Shown here one piece after another: positions 11,801 to 23,571 of a stretch of 64,000 nucleotides of DNA; the first letter of the stretch is position 1; every line of letters begins with the position of its first letter. Below the pieces are notes generated by a model that worked only from the letters and a program-made list of their open reading frames with translations, was not told the DNA's origin and did not search any database. Position numbers and translations under genes: made by a program. The stretch covers positions 60,399,947 through 60,463,946 of the forward strand of contig CM060191.1 in NCBI GenBank assembly GCA_030549335.1, written 5' to 3'. Origin of the DNA: Pontederia crassipes (taxonomy: Eukaryota; Streptophyta; Magnoliopsida; Commelinales; Pontederiaceae).

Positions 11801-13111
11801 AATTAATTCACGACTTATTCCATCACTTGAGGTTCATGTAGATTATACTAGGTACAAAGCTTAACGAATTTAGCAGGGTTAAGATCAGTCAAGGAGTCTT
11901 TGCGCTCAAGAAGCTCAATGATAGCTTTGGCTTCCTAAAGATGACCTTCAAGCTTACCAAGACAGTGACAATTCTAGGTCAGGGTGCGCAACTTGATGTT
12001 GTTGAGGGACTTGACAATGGCCAGGTCAGGTGGTGTGCCAGGAATCTAATTCCATTCCCTTCGAACAATAGCCGATGATTCATCATATGCAAACTAGAAA
12101 TTGCTTGTATTTGAAGGTTTTGGGTGTAGTTATTGCGGAGGAAGTATCAAGTAAAAGTGGAGCATGATCTGAGGCACATCGAGGTAAGGTCTTGAGTTCA
12201 AGACTAGGGAAAGAGGTTATCCAATGGTGATTCACCATGGAGCTATCAAGACAACAGAGTATTCGAGCCCTACTACTATGGTCATTACACCAAGTAAATT
12301 GGTCACCACTTAATGGGGGATGTCGTAGAGTGCTTGTTGCAAAATTAAGGTAGCAAGGGCTCTAGAAGATCTAGTTTCATGAAAGGGGGTGCCTCCGTGT
12401 TTCTCTACAGTATGCAAAATATAGTTAAAATCACTTGTTAAAAGCCACAAAAAATTATCAAGCGATAAGGATGATAAAAAAGGCTAGAGATCAGAGCGTA
12501 AAGCAGGCATGGTACCAATAAATGCTGGAAATCAGGAAGGAAAAGCTACCGTCAGAAATTACCATGTGCAGAGCCTGATTAGTAGTAAGGATACGAGTTA
12601 CCTGTATGTTTGTTGATTTCCAAGAAAGTAAGATACCTCCGGCTGCCCCAGTTCCTGCTTGAAAGATGCCGTGCCAACTATGCCCTAATCTCCTAATAAC
12701 TACTTTAGAGTTTACATTATTTACATGCGATTCTACTAGTACAATGATGTCTAGGTTATATGTCTACGAATACAGTCCTTTAATTGATCTCACACTTTTC
12801 TTCTGAGGGCTCCTCTGTAATTCCAACTTTGAATTTTCATAAGGAAGGAGGAGGGTGGTGGTCAGAGGAGGGTCGCTTCCCACATCTACTTGTCCTGACA
12901 TGTTTCATTGAAGTGGAAGAGACATTAGTAATTTTATCTGTGATTATAGGAGCCTTACCTATAGGTAGCACACTTTTGCTCGAAAGCTTTGGGCGTAGCG
13001 GCAGTAGGCAGACATCTTCACGATCCTTCCTACATCCCCGGTAATCAAGAGAGGGTGGATGGTTCGGGATCAACTCGAGCATCTCCTCCTTCGAGCTTGA
13101 ATCCTCTTGAG
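8826..13111 (-). mobile_element. Degenerate L1-type LINE (non-LTR retrotransposon)
   Basis: The element reads on the minus strand and ends at 8826-8834 in a short A-run, the remains of a poly(A) tail. Its ORF2 domains appear in the right order but are broken by many stops and frameshifts. The endonuclease start (MKIQSWNYRG) is at about 12837. The reverse transcriptase lies at about 11440-10560. A zinc-binding C-terminal region follows at about 10160-9550, then an RNase H-like domain at about 9350-8870. Part of ORF1 may lie at 12840-13110. A Mutator-like inverted-repeat element abuts the 5' side. No target-site duplication was found. Confidence 0.8.
8870..12837 (-). pseudogene. LINE ORF2 pseudogene (endonuclease, RT, RNase H)
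   Basis: The ORF2 product would nick the target DNA and copy the element RNA by target-primed reverse transcription. Visible pieces include the RT finger and palm segments HINDYRPIALCNVLYHLLAK (about 11340) and LIKLDMDKAFDKISW (about 11110), and the catalytic block LLFADDILI (about 10840) with the FADD motif. Further along are SFPFLYFGVPMS (about 10630), a zf-RVT type block with GDGKTASLMDDPW (about 10110), and a plant-LINE RNase H tail with RQSNRTADYLTNLGRSIEVD (about 8950). Residues such as the GLRQGDPLSPYLF block are frameshifted. No continuous frame exceeds about 140 codons, so the copy is dead. Confidence 0.8.
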
Positions 13112-14256
13112 GGGGTAAATTACACCAAATGACATCTAACTTTAAGGTTTGCTCAGCGATATCCTCCAACTTCACTTTGTAACACAAATGCCCTTCATTT
13201 TTTAACACGTTTTACCCGATGCCCTCTTTACCTGAGATAGCCAGTTTTCCAATTTTTCGTTGACGTGGTGTCCACGTGGCCATCTCCTCTCTCCACGCAA
13301 ATAGTCGTCCGACGTGGCATGCTCCGATGTGGCACATAAAATTACACCAATGCCCTCCAACTTTAAGGTTTGCTCAGAAATACCCTCCAACTTCACTTTG
13401 TAACACAAATTCCCTTCATCTTTTAATACAATTCACCCAATGCCCTCTTTACCTGGCACAATCGGTTTTTCGATTTTTCGTCGACGTGTTGTCCACGTGA
13501 CCATCTCCTCTCTCCTCCATGCAAATAGTCGTCCAACGTGGCATGCTCCGACGTGGCACCACATATTAAACCATCTTACTTATCGTAAGTTGACCCACTC
13601 ACTATTAAATTATTTCCTTATTTCCCTCTTTGTCATCATTCGCATGAAACCTCCTTCGTCGTTCGCACTCCTCCGTCGATCGCTCTCCTTCGTCGTTTGC
13701 CTCCTTCATCGTTCACCTTTCGCGTTCATCGGTCGTCATCTTTCCCAAATTTGTGTAATTTTACGTGCATTTGATGAGCAAACTTTAAAGTTGGAGGACA
13801 TTTGATATAATTTTATGTGCCATGTAGGAACATGCCACGTCGGACGACTATTTGTGTGGAGGAGAGATGAGATGGCCACGTGGACGCCACGTCGATGAAA
13901 AATCGAGAAATCGTCTGTTCCAGGTAAAGAGGACATCAGGTGAAACATATTAAAAGATGAAGGACATTTGTTTTACAAAGTAAAGTTGGAGGGTATTGCT
14001 GAGCCAACCTTAAAGTTGGAGGGCATTGGTGTAATTTTATATTCCACGTCGGAGCATGCCACATCAAATGACTATTTGCATAGAGGAGAGAGGAGATGGC
14101 CACGTGGATGCCACGTCGATGAAAAACTAGAAAACCGGCTATCCCAGATAAAGAGGGCATCAGGTGAAACACGTTAAAAGATGAAGGGCATTTGTGTTAC
14201 AAAGTGAAGTTGGAGGGTATCGCTGAGCAAACCTTAAAGTTAGAGGGCATTTGGTG
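13112..14256. mobile_element. Mutator-like inverted-repeat element with tandemly doubled termini
   Basis: The left side holds two head-to-tail copies of a repeat of about 230 bp (13112-13345 and 13345-13570). The right side holds two copies of the same repeat in inverted orientation (about 13770-14010 and 14010-14256). Diagnostic strings are TTTAAGGTTTGCTCAG, CACGTGGCCATCTCCTCTCT and GTCCGACGTGGCATGCTCCG on the left, with their complements on the right. Only about 200 bp of central sequence is unrepeated; it is rich in CTTCGTCG strings. The left end GGGGTAAATTACACC resembles ends of plant Mutator-like elements. The right end stops at CATTTGGTG, about 10 bp short, and I see no 9-bp target duplication. 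No transposase is encoded. Hairpin-like extrusion is possible because the arms are long. Confidence 0.65.
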
Positions 14257-14855
14257 AGGTGAAGGCTGAGCATTCTTAAAACATTTAGTGACCGAGCGCA
14301 CCATAGCTTGGTGCATGGATATGTCTATCTTTAGGCTCATTCCAGATCGGGGGTCTACCTGCTCGGGGAGACCGAGGGTGTCATCCGGTGTGGTAGAGGG
14401 ACGGTGGTGGTGAGTGAATAGGAAAAGATAAACTGAGATGAAGTTGTTCCTGCAAGTGGGCAATTCTCTCCTCCTTAGCTGCAGTTAGGGGGATCTTAAA
14501 GCTAATCGGTAACAGTAGTTCGACAAATGTGATGTGTGACTCCTAGATCTTTACTTGTCCTTTAAACCTGATTCCTAATTATGTAAATGTGCATGCAACT
14601 CTCACTGACATTATGGTCATTGATCTTATTGTTATTCTTCCTGTAATGAACAAATGCTACATGAACTTTTTTGGTCCTTCACTTATTTTGGCTATCACCT
14701 TTATATGCTTGCCCATTTTTGTCGTGGATATGGACCATGGATCCCATGGCCATGCATCAACTATAACTATTGGTGCAACTGACAACTCCACTATCGACAT
14801 TGGGAGCCTTCTTGGATTGTGACTTGAAACCTCTTAGTTCCTCAAAAAATATTTT
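14257..14855. other. Interval between two transposon remnants
   Basis: Bases 14257-14580 might be ORF1 or leader sequence of the minus-strand LINE displaced by the inverted-repeat element, but no domain proves it. A 77-codon plus-strand frame at 14589-14822 resembles nothing known. Confidence 0.25.
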
Positions 14856-15766
14856 TTTCTCTAGAAATTAAAACATGGCCGGCTTCCTACCCTTGACCTT
14901 ATTCCAAGATTTAACAATATGATTAACCGTACTTGTGCTCTTTGTGGTACTTCGTTGGCTTTTGATTGTTATATTTTTAATGCTTACTGGAATATGTTTT
15001 CACATAGAGTACGATATGTTTTCTCAAATCATGACACTTGGCATTTAGGTACCAAGATCGAGGAGGGATCAACCCTTCAGCCCCGCTCTCAGACCATCCT
15101 GAGATCCCTTTTTGCTTATTCTTTATGGAAAATCTGGATAACGAGGAATGAGGCTCACTTCCAATCCAAGTTTGGTGTCATCTTGATAGTGTGGGGGAGG
15201 GCTCTAGTAGGACACAATGAATATGTTAGACATCATTTGTCTAAAGCATCCTTTTCACGCCCCCACCCAATTTGGGTCTAGTGGGAGCCACCCCTCGGGT
15301 TGGGCTTATCTCATCTTTTGTGGATCCGGGCAAGCTGGGAGTGCTAGCTATATCATCAAATCTGACATAGGTGGTTTTCCGTGTGCAAAGGCTTTCTCCT
15401 TAAATATGTGCTTGGCATGGGGACTTATGAGGGGGATTCAGTAATGCAGGCAACTCAGCTACACTCACATCCTCTACGGACCAATTCAGCAACCCTTCAA
15501 CAAATTGTTGCACATGCCATGAATTGCCCATGGAAGATTTTAAATGTGTTATGCAATACCTAGCACTACAGTGAAGGCTTTCAAGATTTTAAATGTACAT
15601 ACATATATAGGGAGGCAAATCAGGCTAACTTTTTGGCAAATCTAGGTTGACATTTTGAATTAGATATTTTTTAGAATGGGGACCCACCTCTTGGGCTCTT
15701 CAATATTTTATACTAGGACAACTCCATGTTATATTTTAATAGATTTGCTTTCACCAAAAAAAAGTT
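14856..15766 (+). mobile_element. 5'-truncated LINE, C-terminal ORF2 and 3' end
   Basis: The plus strand gives LKHGRLPTLDLIPRF followed by the cysteine pair CALCG (zinc-binding, zf-RVT type). It then gives FAYSLWKIWITRNEAHFQSK and an RNase H-like part whose tail reads YREANQANFLANLG (about 15600-15650). The sequence ends in TTTCACCAAAAAAAA (about 15750-15766), a typical plant L1 3' end. Stops and frame changes break the coding. It is the same domain set as the minus-strand LINE at 8826-13111, but a separate insertion in opposite orientation. Confidence 0.75.
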
Positions 15767-16109
15767 GGCCCTAATTTTCTCTTTTGTTTTCGTGCGTCAC
15801 TACAAGAAATCTATCGATTAGCCACGTATGTATGGCATCATTAATTCGACACTGAATCGTGGCTAAAAGAATTAGCCATTCATTAGTGTCGACAAGACGT
15901 CACAACATCAGGACGTCTGAATTCGATAACCATTAGCGTCACAATGACGTCAAGCATGTAGGCGACGCTAGTAGCATCACTAATAGACGCTAATACAATG
16001 CTAAAATAATTACTACCTTGCCGTCACCACAGGCGCTACTTTGATGCTAATGCATCACTAAAAGCGGCAACACCTTTGTGGCGCTAATCTTGCAATGTCA
16101 ATGTGACGC

Positions 16110-19100
16110 TAATGAGAGGCTAATGTGGCACTATATACAATATGTTCATCAAATGAATAAATGATCTTTATAGAGGACCATTTCACATTATAAAGGATCG
16201 TTACAGAGGATCTTTACAAAGGACCATTTCACATTCACAGATGTTGACAAAAGACATCAAGTTTCACATTTTCATTACATAATGATTACATCATATGTTC
16301 ACATTTTCATTATATTACATTTTTCATTACATCATTACAGAGGATTAAATACGGCCGCCATCGTCGAATCCTTCGTGTTTTGTTGACAACTCAATCCCGA
16401 TTGCTGCTGCCTCCATCCGTTGTGGTGTCACCAAAGGAGGCCTCCAGCAGTAGGAGGAGGAGGACGACGACGAGGATAGGAGGCAGCAGTAGTAGGAGGA
16501 GGATGACAATGACGGGGAGTCCGAAAGCAGTCGGAGGAGGACGAAGCTTCCGACAGGAGGAGGGAAATGAGGGGGCGCCAGACAGTAGGAAGAGGAGAAG
16601 AAGGGGGCATCTAGGCAGCAGCAGGAGGAGGAGGCATCCGGTAGTAGCACAAGGAGGAGGAGGAGGAGGCATCTGATAGTAGAGAGGAGGAGGCATTTGA
16701 CAGGAGGAGGAGGAATATGAGGTGGCAGTTAAAAGAGGGAAGGATAGTGAACGCACACACTACAAACCACCGGATTAAACGAAAGGACGATTAGAATTCA
16801 TTCTTCGACAAACACACAGATCGCCAGATAGCGACACCATAGAGGCGACGCTACTACGTTGCTAATGGGGCACCACGTTAATTCAATTACTATAGATGAT
16901 TATTTATAAAATATGTTAAATAGTGTCACCAATTAGCGACTCCAGGGTTGCGATGCTAAGGTGGAATTTAGCGTCGCATTGGCGTTGATGTATTGTGACG
17001 CTAAACTAGCATCACGACTTCGCGACGCCATTGTGACACTATCATGGAGTAGCGACGGTAGTGGCAATGCTATTGTGAAGGAAATGTGTCACTACATATG
17101 TGAGATTCTAATGCGTCGTAAAGATGGCGCTAAAGTAGATGTATGTATGTATGTATGTGTGTATGTATGTATGTATGTATGTACGTACATACGTACATAC
17201 GTACGTACGTACGTATGTATGCATATATGTATGGATATGTATGTATATGTATGTAATTAAGATATGATATATATATATATATTGTATGTATAATATATTG
17301 ACATGTATTAACCACTAATGAGAAGAATATTGACGTCATCCGAAAAATTCAAAAATTGTATGTCAACCAAATGAGGCCATTCTAAGAAGTCCCAAGAGGT
17401 CCGATTTTTTAGAAAAGAAATTTTTAATATTACTCATTTTAAGTTTGGATAAAAAAATTCTCAGAAAATTAGCACTTCTAAAAAAATTTGAAGCTAATGT
17501 GGCACTATACACGATATGTTAATCAAATGAATAAATGATCTTTATAGAAGACCATTTCACATTATAAAGGATCATTAGAGAGGATCTTTACAAAGGACCA
17601 TTTCACATTCACAGATGTTGACAAAAGACATCAAATTTCACATTTTTCATTAAATAATGATTACATCATATGTTCATAATTTCATTATATTACATTTTTG
17701 TTACATCATTATAGAGGATTAAATACGGCCGCCATCGTCGAAGCCTTCGTGTTTTGTTGACAACTCAATCCAGGTTGCTGTCGCCTCCATCCGTTGTGGC
17801 GTCACTAGAGGAAGCGTCCAGCGGTAAGAGGAGGAGGAGGACGACAAGGATAGGAGGCAGCAGTAGTAGGAGGAGGATGACAATGACAGGGAGTCCGGAA
17901 GCAGTAGGAGGAGGAGGAAGCTTCCGACAGGAGGAGGGGAACGAGGGGGCATCAGGCAGTCGAAGGAGGAGAAGAAGGGGGGTCTGGGCAGCAGGAGGAG
18001 GAGGAGGCATCCGGTAGTAACAGGAGGGGGAGGAGGCATCTGATAGTAGAGAGGAGGAGGTGTCTGACAGAAGGAGGAATATGAGGCGGAAGTTAAAAGA
18101 CGGAAGGATGGTGAACGTGCACACTACAAACCATCGGATTAAATGAAAGGACGTTAGGATTCATTCTTCGACAAACACACAGATCGCCAGATAGCGACGT
18201 CGTAGAGGCGACGCTACTACGTTGCTAATGGGATGCCACATTAATTCAATTACTATAGATAATTATTTATAAAATATGTTAAATAGTGTCACCAATTAGC
18301 GACTCTAGGGTTGCGACGCTAAGGTGGAATTTAGCGTCGCATTAGCGTCGATGTATTGTGACGCTAAACTAGAGTCACGACTTCGCGATGCCATTGTGAC
18401 ACTATCATGGAGTAGCGACGACAGTGGCAATGCTATTGTGAAGGTAATGTGTCACTACATATATGAGATGCTAATGTATCGTAAAGATGGCGCTAAAGTA
18501 GATGTATGTATGTATGTATGTATTTATGTATATATGTATATGGACATGTGTATGTATATATGAATGCATGATATACATATATATATATATATATTGTATG
18601 TATAATTTATTGGCATGTGTTAACCACTAATGAGAAGAATATCGACATCATCCGAAAATTTCAAAAATTGTATGTCAACCAAATGAGGCCATTCTAAGAA
18701 GTCCCGAGAGGTCCGATTTTTTAGAAAAGAAATTTTTAATATTACTCATTTTAAGTTTGGATAAAAAAATTCTCAGAAAATTAGCACTTCTAAAAAAATT
18801 TGAAGCTAATGTGGCACTATACACGATATGTTAATTAAATGAATAAATGATCTTTATAGAAGACCATTTCACATTATAAAGGATCATTAGAGAGGATCTT
18901 TACAAAGGACCATTTCACATTCACAGATGTTGACAAAAGACATCAAATTTCACATTTTTCATTAAATAATGATTACATCATATGTTCATAATTTCATTAT
19001 ATTACATTTTTGTTACATCATTATAGAGGATTAAATACGGCCGCCATCGTCGAAGCCTTCGTGTTTCGTTGACAACTCAATCCCGGTTGCTGTCGCCTCC

Positions 19101-21070
19101 ATCCGTTGTGGTGTCACTAGAGGAAGCGTCCAGCGGTAAGAGGAGGAGGAGGACGACAAGTATAGGAGGCAACAGTAGTAGGAGGAGGATGACAATAACG
19201 GGGAGTCCAGAAGCAGTAGGAGGAGGAGGAAGCTTCCGACAGGAGGAGGGGAACGAGGGGGCGTCAGGCAGTCGAAGGAGGAGAAGAAGGGGGGTCTGGG
19301 CAGCAGGAGGAGGAGGAGGCATCCGGTAGAAACTGGAGGGGGAGGAGGCGTCTGATAGTAGAGAGGAGGAGGTGTCTGACAGAAGGAGGAATATGAGGCG
19401 GAAGTTAAAAGAGGGAAGGATGGTGAACGTGCACACTACAAACCATCGAATTAAATGAAAGGACGTTAGGATTCATTCTTCGACAAACACACAGATCGCC
19501 AGATAGCGACGCCGTAGAGGCGACGCTACTACGTTGCTAATGGGATGCCACATTAATTCAATTACTATAGATAATTATTTATAAAATATGTTAAATAGTG
19601 TCACCAATTAGCGACTCCAGGGTTGCGACGCTAAGGTGGAATTTAGCGTCGCATTGGCGTCGATGTATTGTGACGCTAAACTAGAGTCACGACTTCGCGA
19701 TGCCATTGTGACACTATCATGGAGTAGCGACGACAGTGGCAATGCTATTGTGAAGGTAATGTGTCACTACATATATGAGATGCTAATGTATCGTAAAGAT
19801 GGCGCTAAAGTAGATGTATGTATGTATGTATGTATTTATGTATATATGTATATGGACATGTGTATGTATATATGAATGCATGATATACATATATATATTG
19901 TATGTATAATTTATTGGCATGTGTTAACCACTAATGAGAAGAATATCGACATCATCCGAAAATTTCAAAAATTGTATGTCAACCAAATGAGGCCATTCTA
20001 AGAAGTCCCGAGAGGTCCGATTTTTTAGAAAAGAAATTTTTAATATTACTCATTTTAAGTTTGGATAAAAAAATTCTCAGAAAATTAGCACTTCTAAAAA
20101 AATTTGAAGCTAATGTGGCACTATATACGATATGTTAATCAAATGAATAAATGATCTTTATAGAAGACCATTTCACATTATAAAGGATCATTAGAGAGGA
20201 TCTTTACAAAGGACCATTTCACATTCACAGATGTTGACAAAAGACATCAAATTTCACATTTTTCATTAAATAATGATTACATCATATGTTCATAATTTCA
20301 TTATATTACATTTTTGTTACATCATTATAGAGGATTAAATACGGCCGCCATCGTCGAAGCCTTCGTGTTTCGTTGACAACTCAATCCCGGTTGCTATCGC
20401 CTCCATCCGTTGTGGTGTCACTAGAGGAAGCGTCCAGCGGTAAGAGGAGGAGGACGACAAGGATAGGAGGCAGCAGTAGTAGGAGGAGGAGGACGACAAG
20501 GATAGGAGGCAGCAGTAGTAGGAGGAGGATGACAATGACGGGGAGTCCGGAAGCAGTAGGAGGAGGAGGAAGCTTCCGACAGGAGGAGGGGAACGAGGGG
20601 GCGTCAGGCAGTCGAAGGAGGAGAAGAAGGGGGGGTCTGGGCAGCAGGAGGAGGAGGAGGCATCCGGTAGTAACACTATCATGGAGTAGCGACGACAGTG
20701 GCAATGCTATTGTGAAGGTAATGTGTCACTACATATATGAGATGCTAATGTATCGTAAAGATGGCGCTAAAGTAGATGTATGTATGTATGTATGTATTTA
20801 TGTATATATGTATATGGACGTGTATGTATATATGAATGCATGATATACATATATATATTGTATGTATAATTTATTGGCATGTGTTAACCACTAATGAGAA
20901 GAATATCGACATCATCCGAAAATTTCAAAAATTGTATGTCAACCAAATGAGGCCATTCTAAGAAGTCCCGAGAGGTTCGATTTTTTAGAAAAGTAATTTT
21001 TAATATTACTCATTTTAAGTTTGGATAAAAAAATTCTAAGAAAATGAGCACTTCTAAAAAAATTTGAAAA
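16110..21070. repeat. Four-copy tandem array, unit about 1.3 kb, inside the CACTA element
   Basis: The anchor ACGGCCGCCATCGTCGAA starts at 16351, 17725, 19037 and 20341, giving periods of 1374, 1312 and 1304 bp. Each unit has five parts in order: an AT-rich segment with repeated TGTAATGA-type strings; a GGAGGA-rich block of about 300 bp; a cluster of TAGCGACGC/GCGTCGCTA motifs; a GTAT microsatellite; and an AT-rich tail ending CTTCTAAAAAAATTTGAA. Units 2, 3 and 4 are nearly identical; unit 1 is more diverged. Unit 4 lacks about 385 bp after GGCATCCGGTAGTAAC. It also carries a 39-bp internal duplication (20453-20530) in the purine block. On the minus strand the purine block gives Ser/Leu/Pro-rich open frames ending in EGFDDGGRI; these look low-complexity rather than a real protein. 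Confidence 0.9.
17139..17300. repeat. (GTAT)n / (TA)n microsatellite
   Basis: An irregular run of GTAT and GTAC tetramers is followed by TA repeats. Shorter versions occur at the same place in the other tandem units (about 18500, 19815, 20778). Confidence 0.9.
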
Positions 21071-21714
21071 CTCTACGTCGACTAAACATGACCATTCCGA
21101 GTGCTCTCAAAATGTCCGATATTCGAGAACACACATTTCTAGATTTCTTGGAGGGGCGAAAGTTTGGAGGAATTTTTATAATTATGAAAAATAAGTATTT
21201 TGAGAATCGAAGGAAATGAAAAAGACGTGAAACGTGAAATATTCGTGCCGCTCCATCTTCTTGAGCTCTTCGAAACACCTTTTTTTTTTGCAATACGAGC
21301 TAGGACCACGGAGAACCAACCGTTTCTATTCCGAAACTTTGCCCATTTTATTGAATTTCTTTCGACCTCTGATCGTCATGATTCTTGTGACGGTGGACAA
21401 CTCGCATCGATCTTTATGACTCCGTAATTTTTGTTTCGACTGACTCTCGCCGAACTTACACCAACAACCATCGAAAGCTTTTTTTCCTACATTTTAATTT
21501 TGTCGTCCGACCTCCTAAAATTGCAAACAAATATTGAAAAATATGTGTTGCCATGGTCTATGGGAGGTACAAATTTCACGATAATCTGACTATCGGATCT
21601 CTGAAAATTGCCATTAGTATCACATGAAAAATGAAGAAGCACTATTTCCCAATTTTGGAATTTGGGAATTGGAGTATAATGTATGTATAACATGATATAT
21701 TATTTTTTTATATT

Positions 21715-21800
21715 ATAGAATAATATAGTATAGTATGGTGTATAATATAGTATAATGTGCCGTATAGTATAGTATAGTATAGTATTCTATAATATACTAT
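21715..21800. repeat. (TATAG)n-type microsatellite
   Basis: Repeated TATAG and TATAA pentamers, including four TATAG copies in a row near 21760-21785, lie within the right part of the CACTA element. Confidence 0.8.
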
Positions 21801-22258
21801 ACAATATATAACATATATTGCCAAAAGAGCACAAATTAACGTCTACTTAGCATCACAAACCTCCGACGCTAATATAGCGTCGCAAAAGTCAATGCCAATA
21901 CAACACAAGACATCGGCGCTAATATCGCCTCTTATTTTAGCTCTAACTTAGCATCACAATCGTGGTGACACTAACTTAGTGTTGCAAACTTGCGAAACCA
22001 AAATAACACTACCATCTGTCATGTGTTTTCTAGTTTTCGTGCGTGATAATAGCGTCGAAATAGCGTCGCGATGGTGCCTTATTTAGCGTTGACATCCTTT
22101 GATGCTAATACGATGCTAAATTGACGTTATAGAGAGCTAGTTACCATTGACATTTGTCAACCAATGATGACGCTATTGTGACGCTATTGGCATCTATTTA
22201 GCGACGTGTTGTGTGGCGACGTGAATTCACATCGCTATTCGACATTTTTCTTATAGTG

Positions 22259-23571
22259 TGTCCCTTTCGATCTCCTCCATATCTGACTGCTACTGGCCGA
22301 TAGGGGAACAACCTAAGAACCTAGATGCCGATGACCATGCACCTGGACTGAGAGGATCGATCAAAGGAAGAGGAACAAGAAGAAGAAGGTTAATGTAATA
22401 ATTTTTCAGACAAAAACTTGTAATGTATGGAATTATGATAGATTCATCGTAGAATCTCAATTTTAGGCTTGAAGCATGTTGTTAGTAGTTCTGATTAATC
22501 TCTAGTCATTGACCATTGTCATGATGAACCATGACACCAACAATCACCAAAAAGGTGATCGAAAAATCCCTTTCGTCTTCGCACAAATTTTCACGTGACA
22601 TAGCCCAACTCGAGTTTAATGTAACTCAGTCTAAGTAATACCATGCCCGGGTCGAGTTCACCCAGATATGCAATTGTCGAGACCTTAGAGCTCAACAACA
22701 GGATGAACTTGACTCGAGTTGAAGATGACCCGACAAGGGCAATACACACGACGATGCGATCGGGCGCGATGGGCACCAGATCTATAGAAGACCTAGATCC
22801 AGCTCGGGTATTACTTGAACTCGGCCTGCGTTGATGCCTAAATTTTATGAGACAATGCCCTATGAACTCGGCCTGAGTTTTGCTTATACTCAGCCCGGGT
22901 TCCGACAATATAATATTAATTTTTATTATTCTTAACCCATGATTCATATGCTAAATCATGATCTATGTTATAATTATGATTATGTTGTTTATGACTATTA
23001 ATTACTCTCGATGATCCTATCATGTAGTCTTGATTTAAGTCTCAACTGATTATAATAATGATGTTTCATTAGAACCCTTTTGATTATTATGATCTCATGA
23101 TCTTTTGATTCTTCCATATGATGATCTAATTCAGATCATGATCCTTTGTGTCCTAATAAATACTGATTGAAAGTTGCAAGATAAAAGACAAAAATATTAA
23201 ATGGAGATCTCTTATGATGATGGATTGATAACGATCAGTCTTGGGTTGACTACGGTTAGTTATGACTTAGCTTTTCCAGTTGTGATGATGATGTTGGGTT
23301 GAAGCATTCCTCTCCTTTGGTTGAAACATTCCCCATGATAAGTCAAAGATGAATAATAATGATGATGAAGAATATGAAGCATATTAATCCATGTAATATT
23401 TTATGATGATTATCCTATGAACTCATTAATTGTTATTAATATGCTTGATTTCCTTGATTACTATTACTCATATTTTGATAATGCCTATTTCCTTCTTATA
23501 TAATGATGATATCCATCTAGTATCATGATCTTATATTGTCTTTACCTTAATTACATACTGGATTCCAAACT
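22259..23571. other. Intergenic, between the CACTA element and the gypsy element
   Basis: No protein family was recognised. Bases 22560-22910 are richer in GC, with repeated CTCGGCCTGAGTT and CTCGAGTT strings and a weak inverted arrangement. The rest is AT-rich with many TGATGATG runs. Confidence 0.3.

Larger units (their letters stand above)
15798..22258. mobile_element. Non-autonomous CACTA (En/Spm-type) DNA transposon
   Basis: The left end CACTACAAGAAAT and the right end, whose complement is CACTATAAGAAAA, form the CACTA-type terminal inverted repeat with one mismatch in the first 12 bases. The flanking triplets are CGT and TGT, a 3-bp target duplication with one difference. The subterminal zones (about 15830-16130 and 21830-22250) are packed with TAGCGTCGC, GACGCTAAT and related strings in both orientations, as expected of transposase-binding arrays in this superfamily. 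No TNP2-like transposase is encoded. The interior is mainly a four-copy tandem array (listed separately), then about 750 bp of AT-rich sequence with a TATAG repeat. The element therefore depends on a helper. Confidence 0.8.

Noticed and set aside
13103-14265. 9-bp target duplication for the inverted-repeat element
   Set aside because: Flanks CCTCTTGAG and AGGTGAAGG do not match; the right end appears truncated.
17130-17339. Tyr/Thr/His-rich open frames
   Set aside because: Products of the GTAT microsatellite.
16345-20843. Open frames of 80-156 codons rich in Ser, Leu, Pro or Arg/Gly on both strands of the CACTA tandem units
   Set aside because: They come from a GGAGGA low-complexity block read in all frames; composition is extreme and no domain is visible.
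22030-22046. String TTTTCGTGCGT matching the left flank of the CACTA element
   Set aside because: Eleven bases of identity without extension; too short to call an internal border or duplication.
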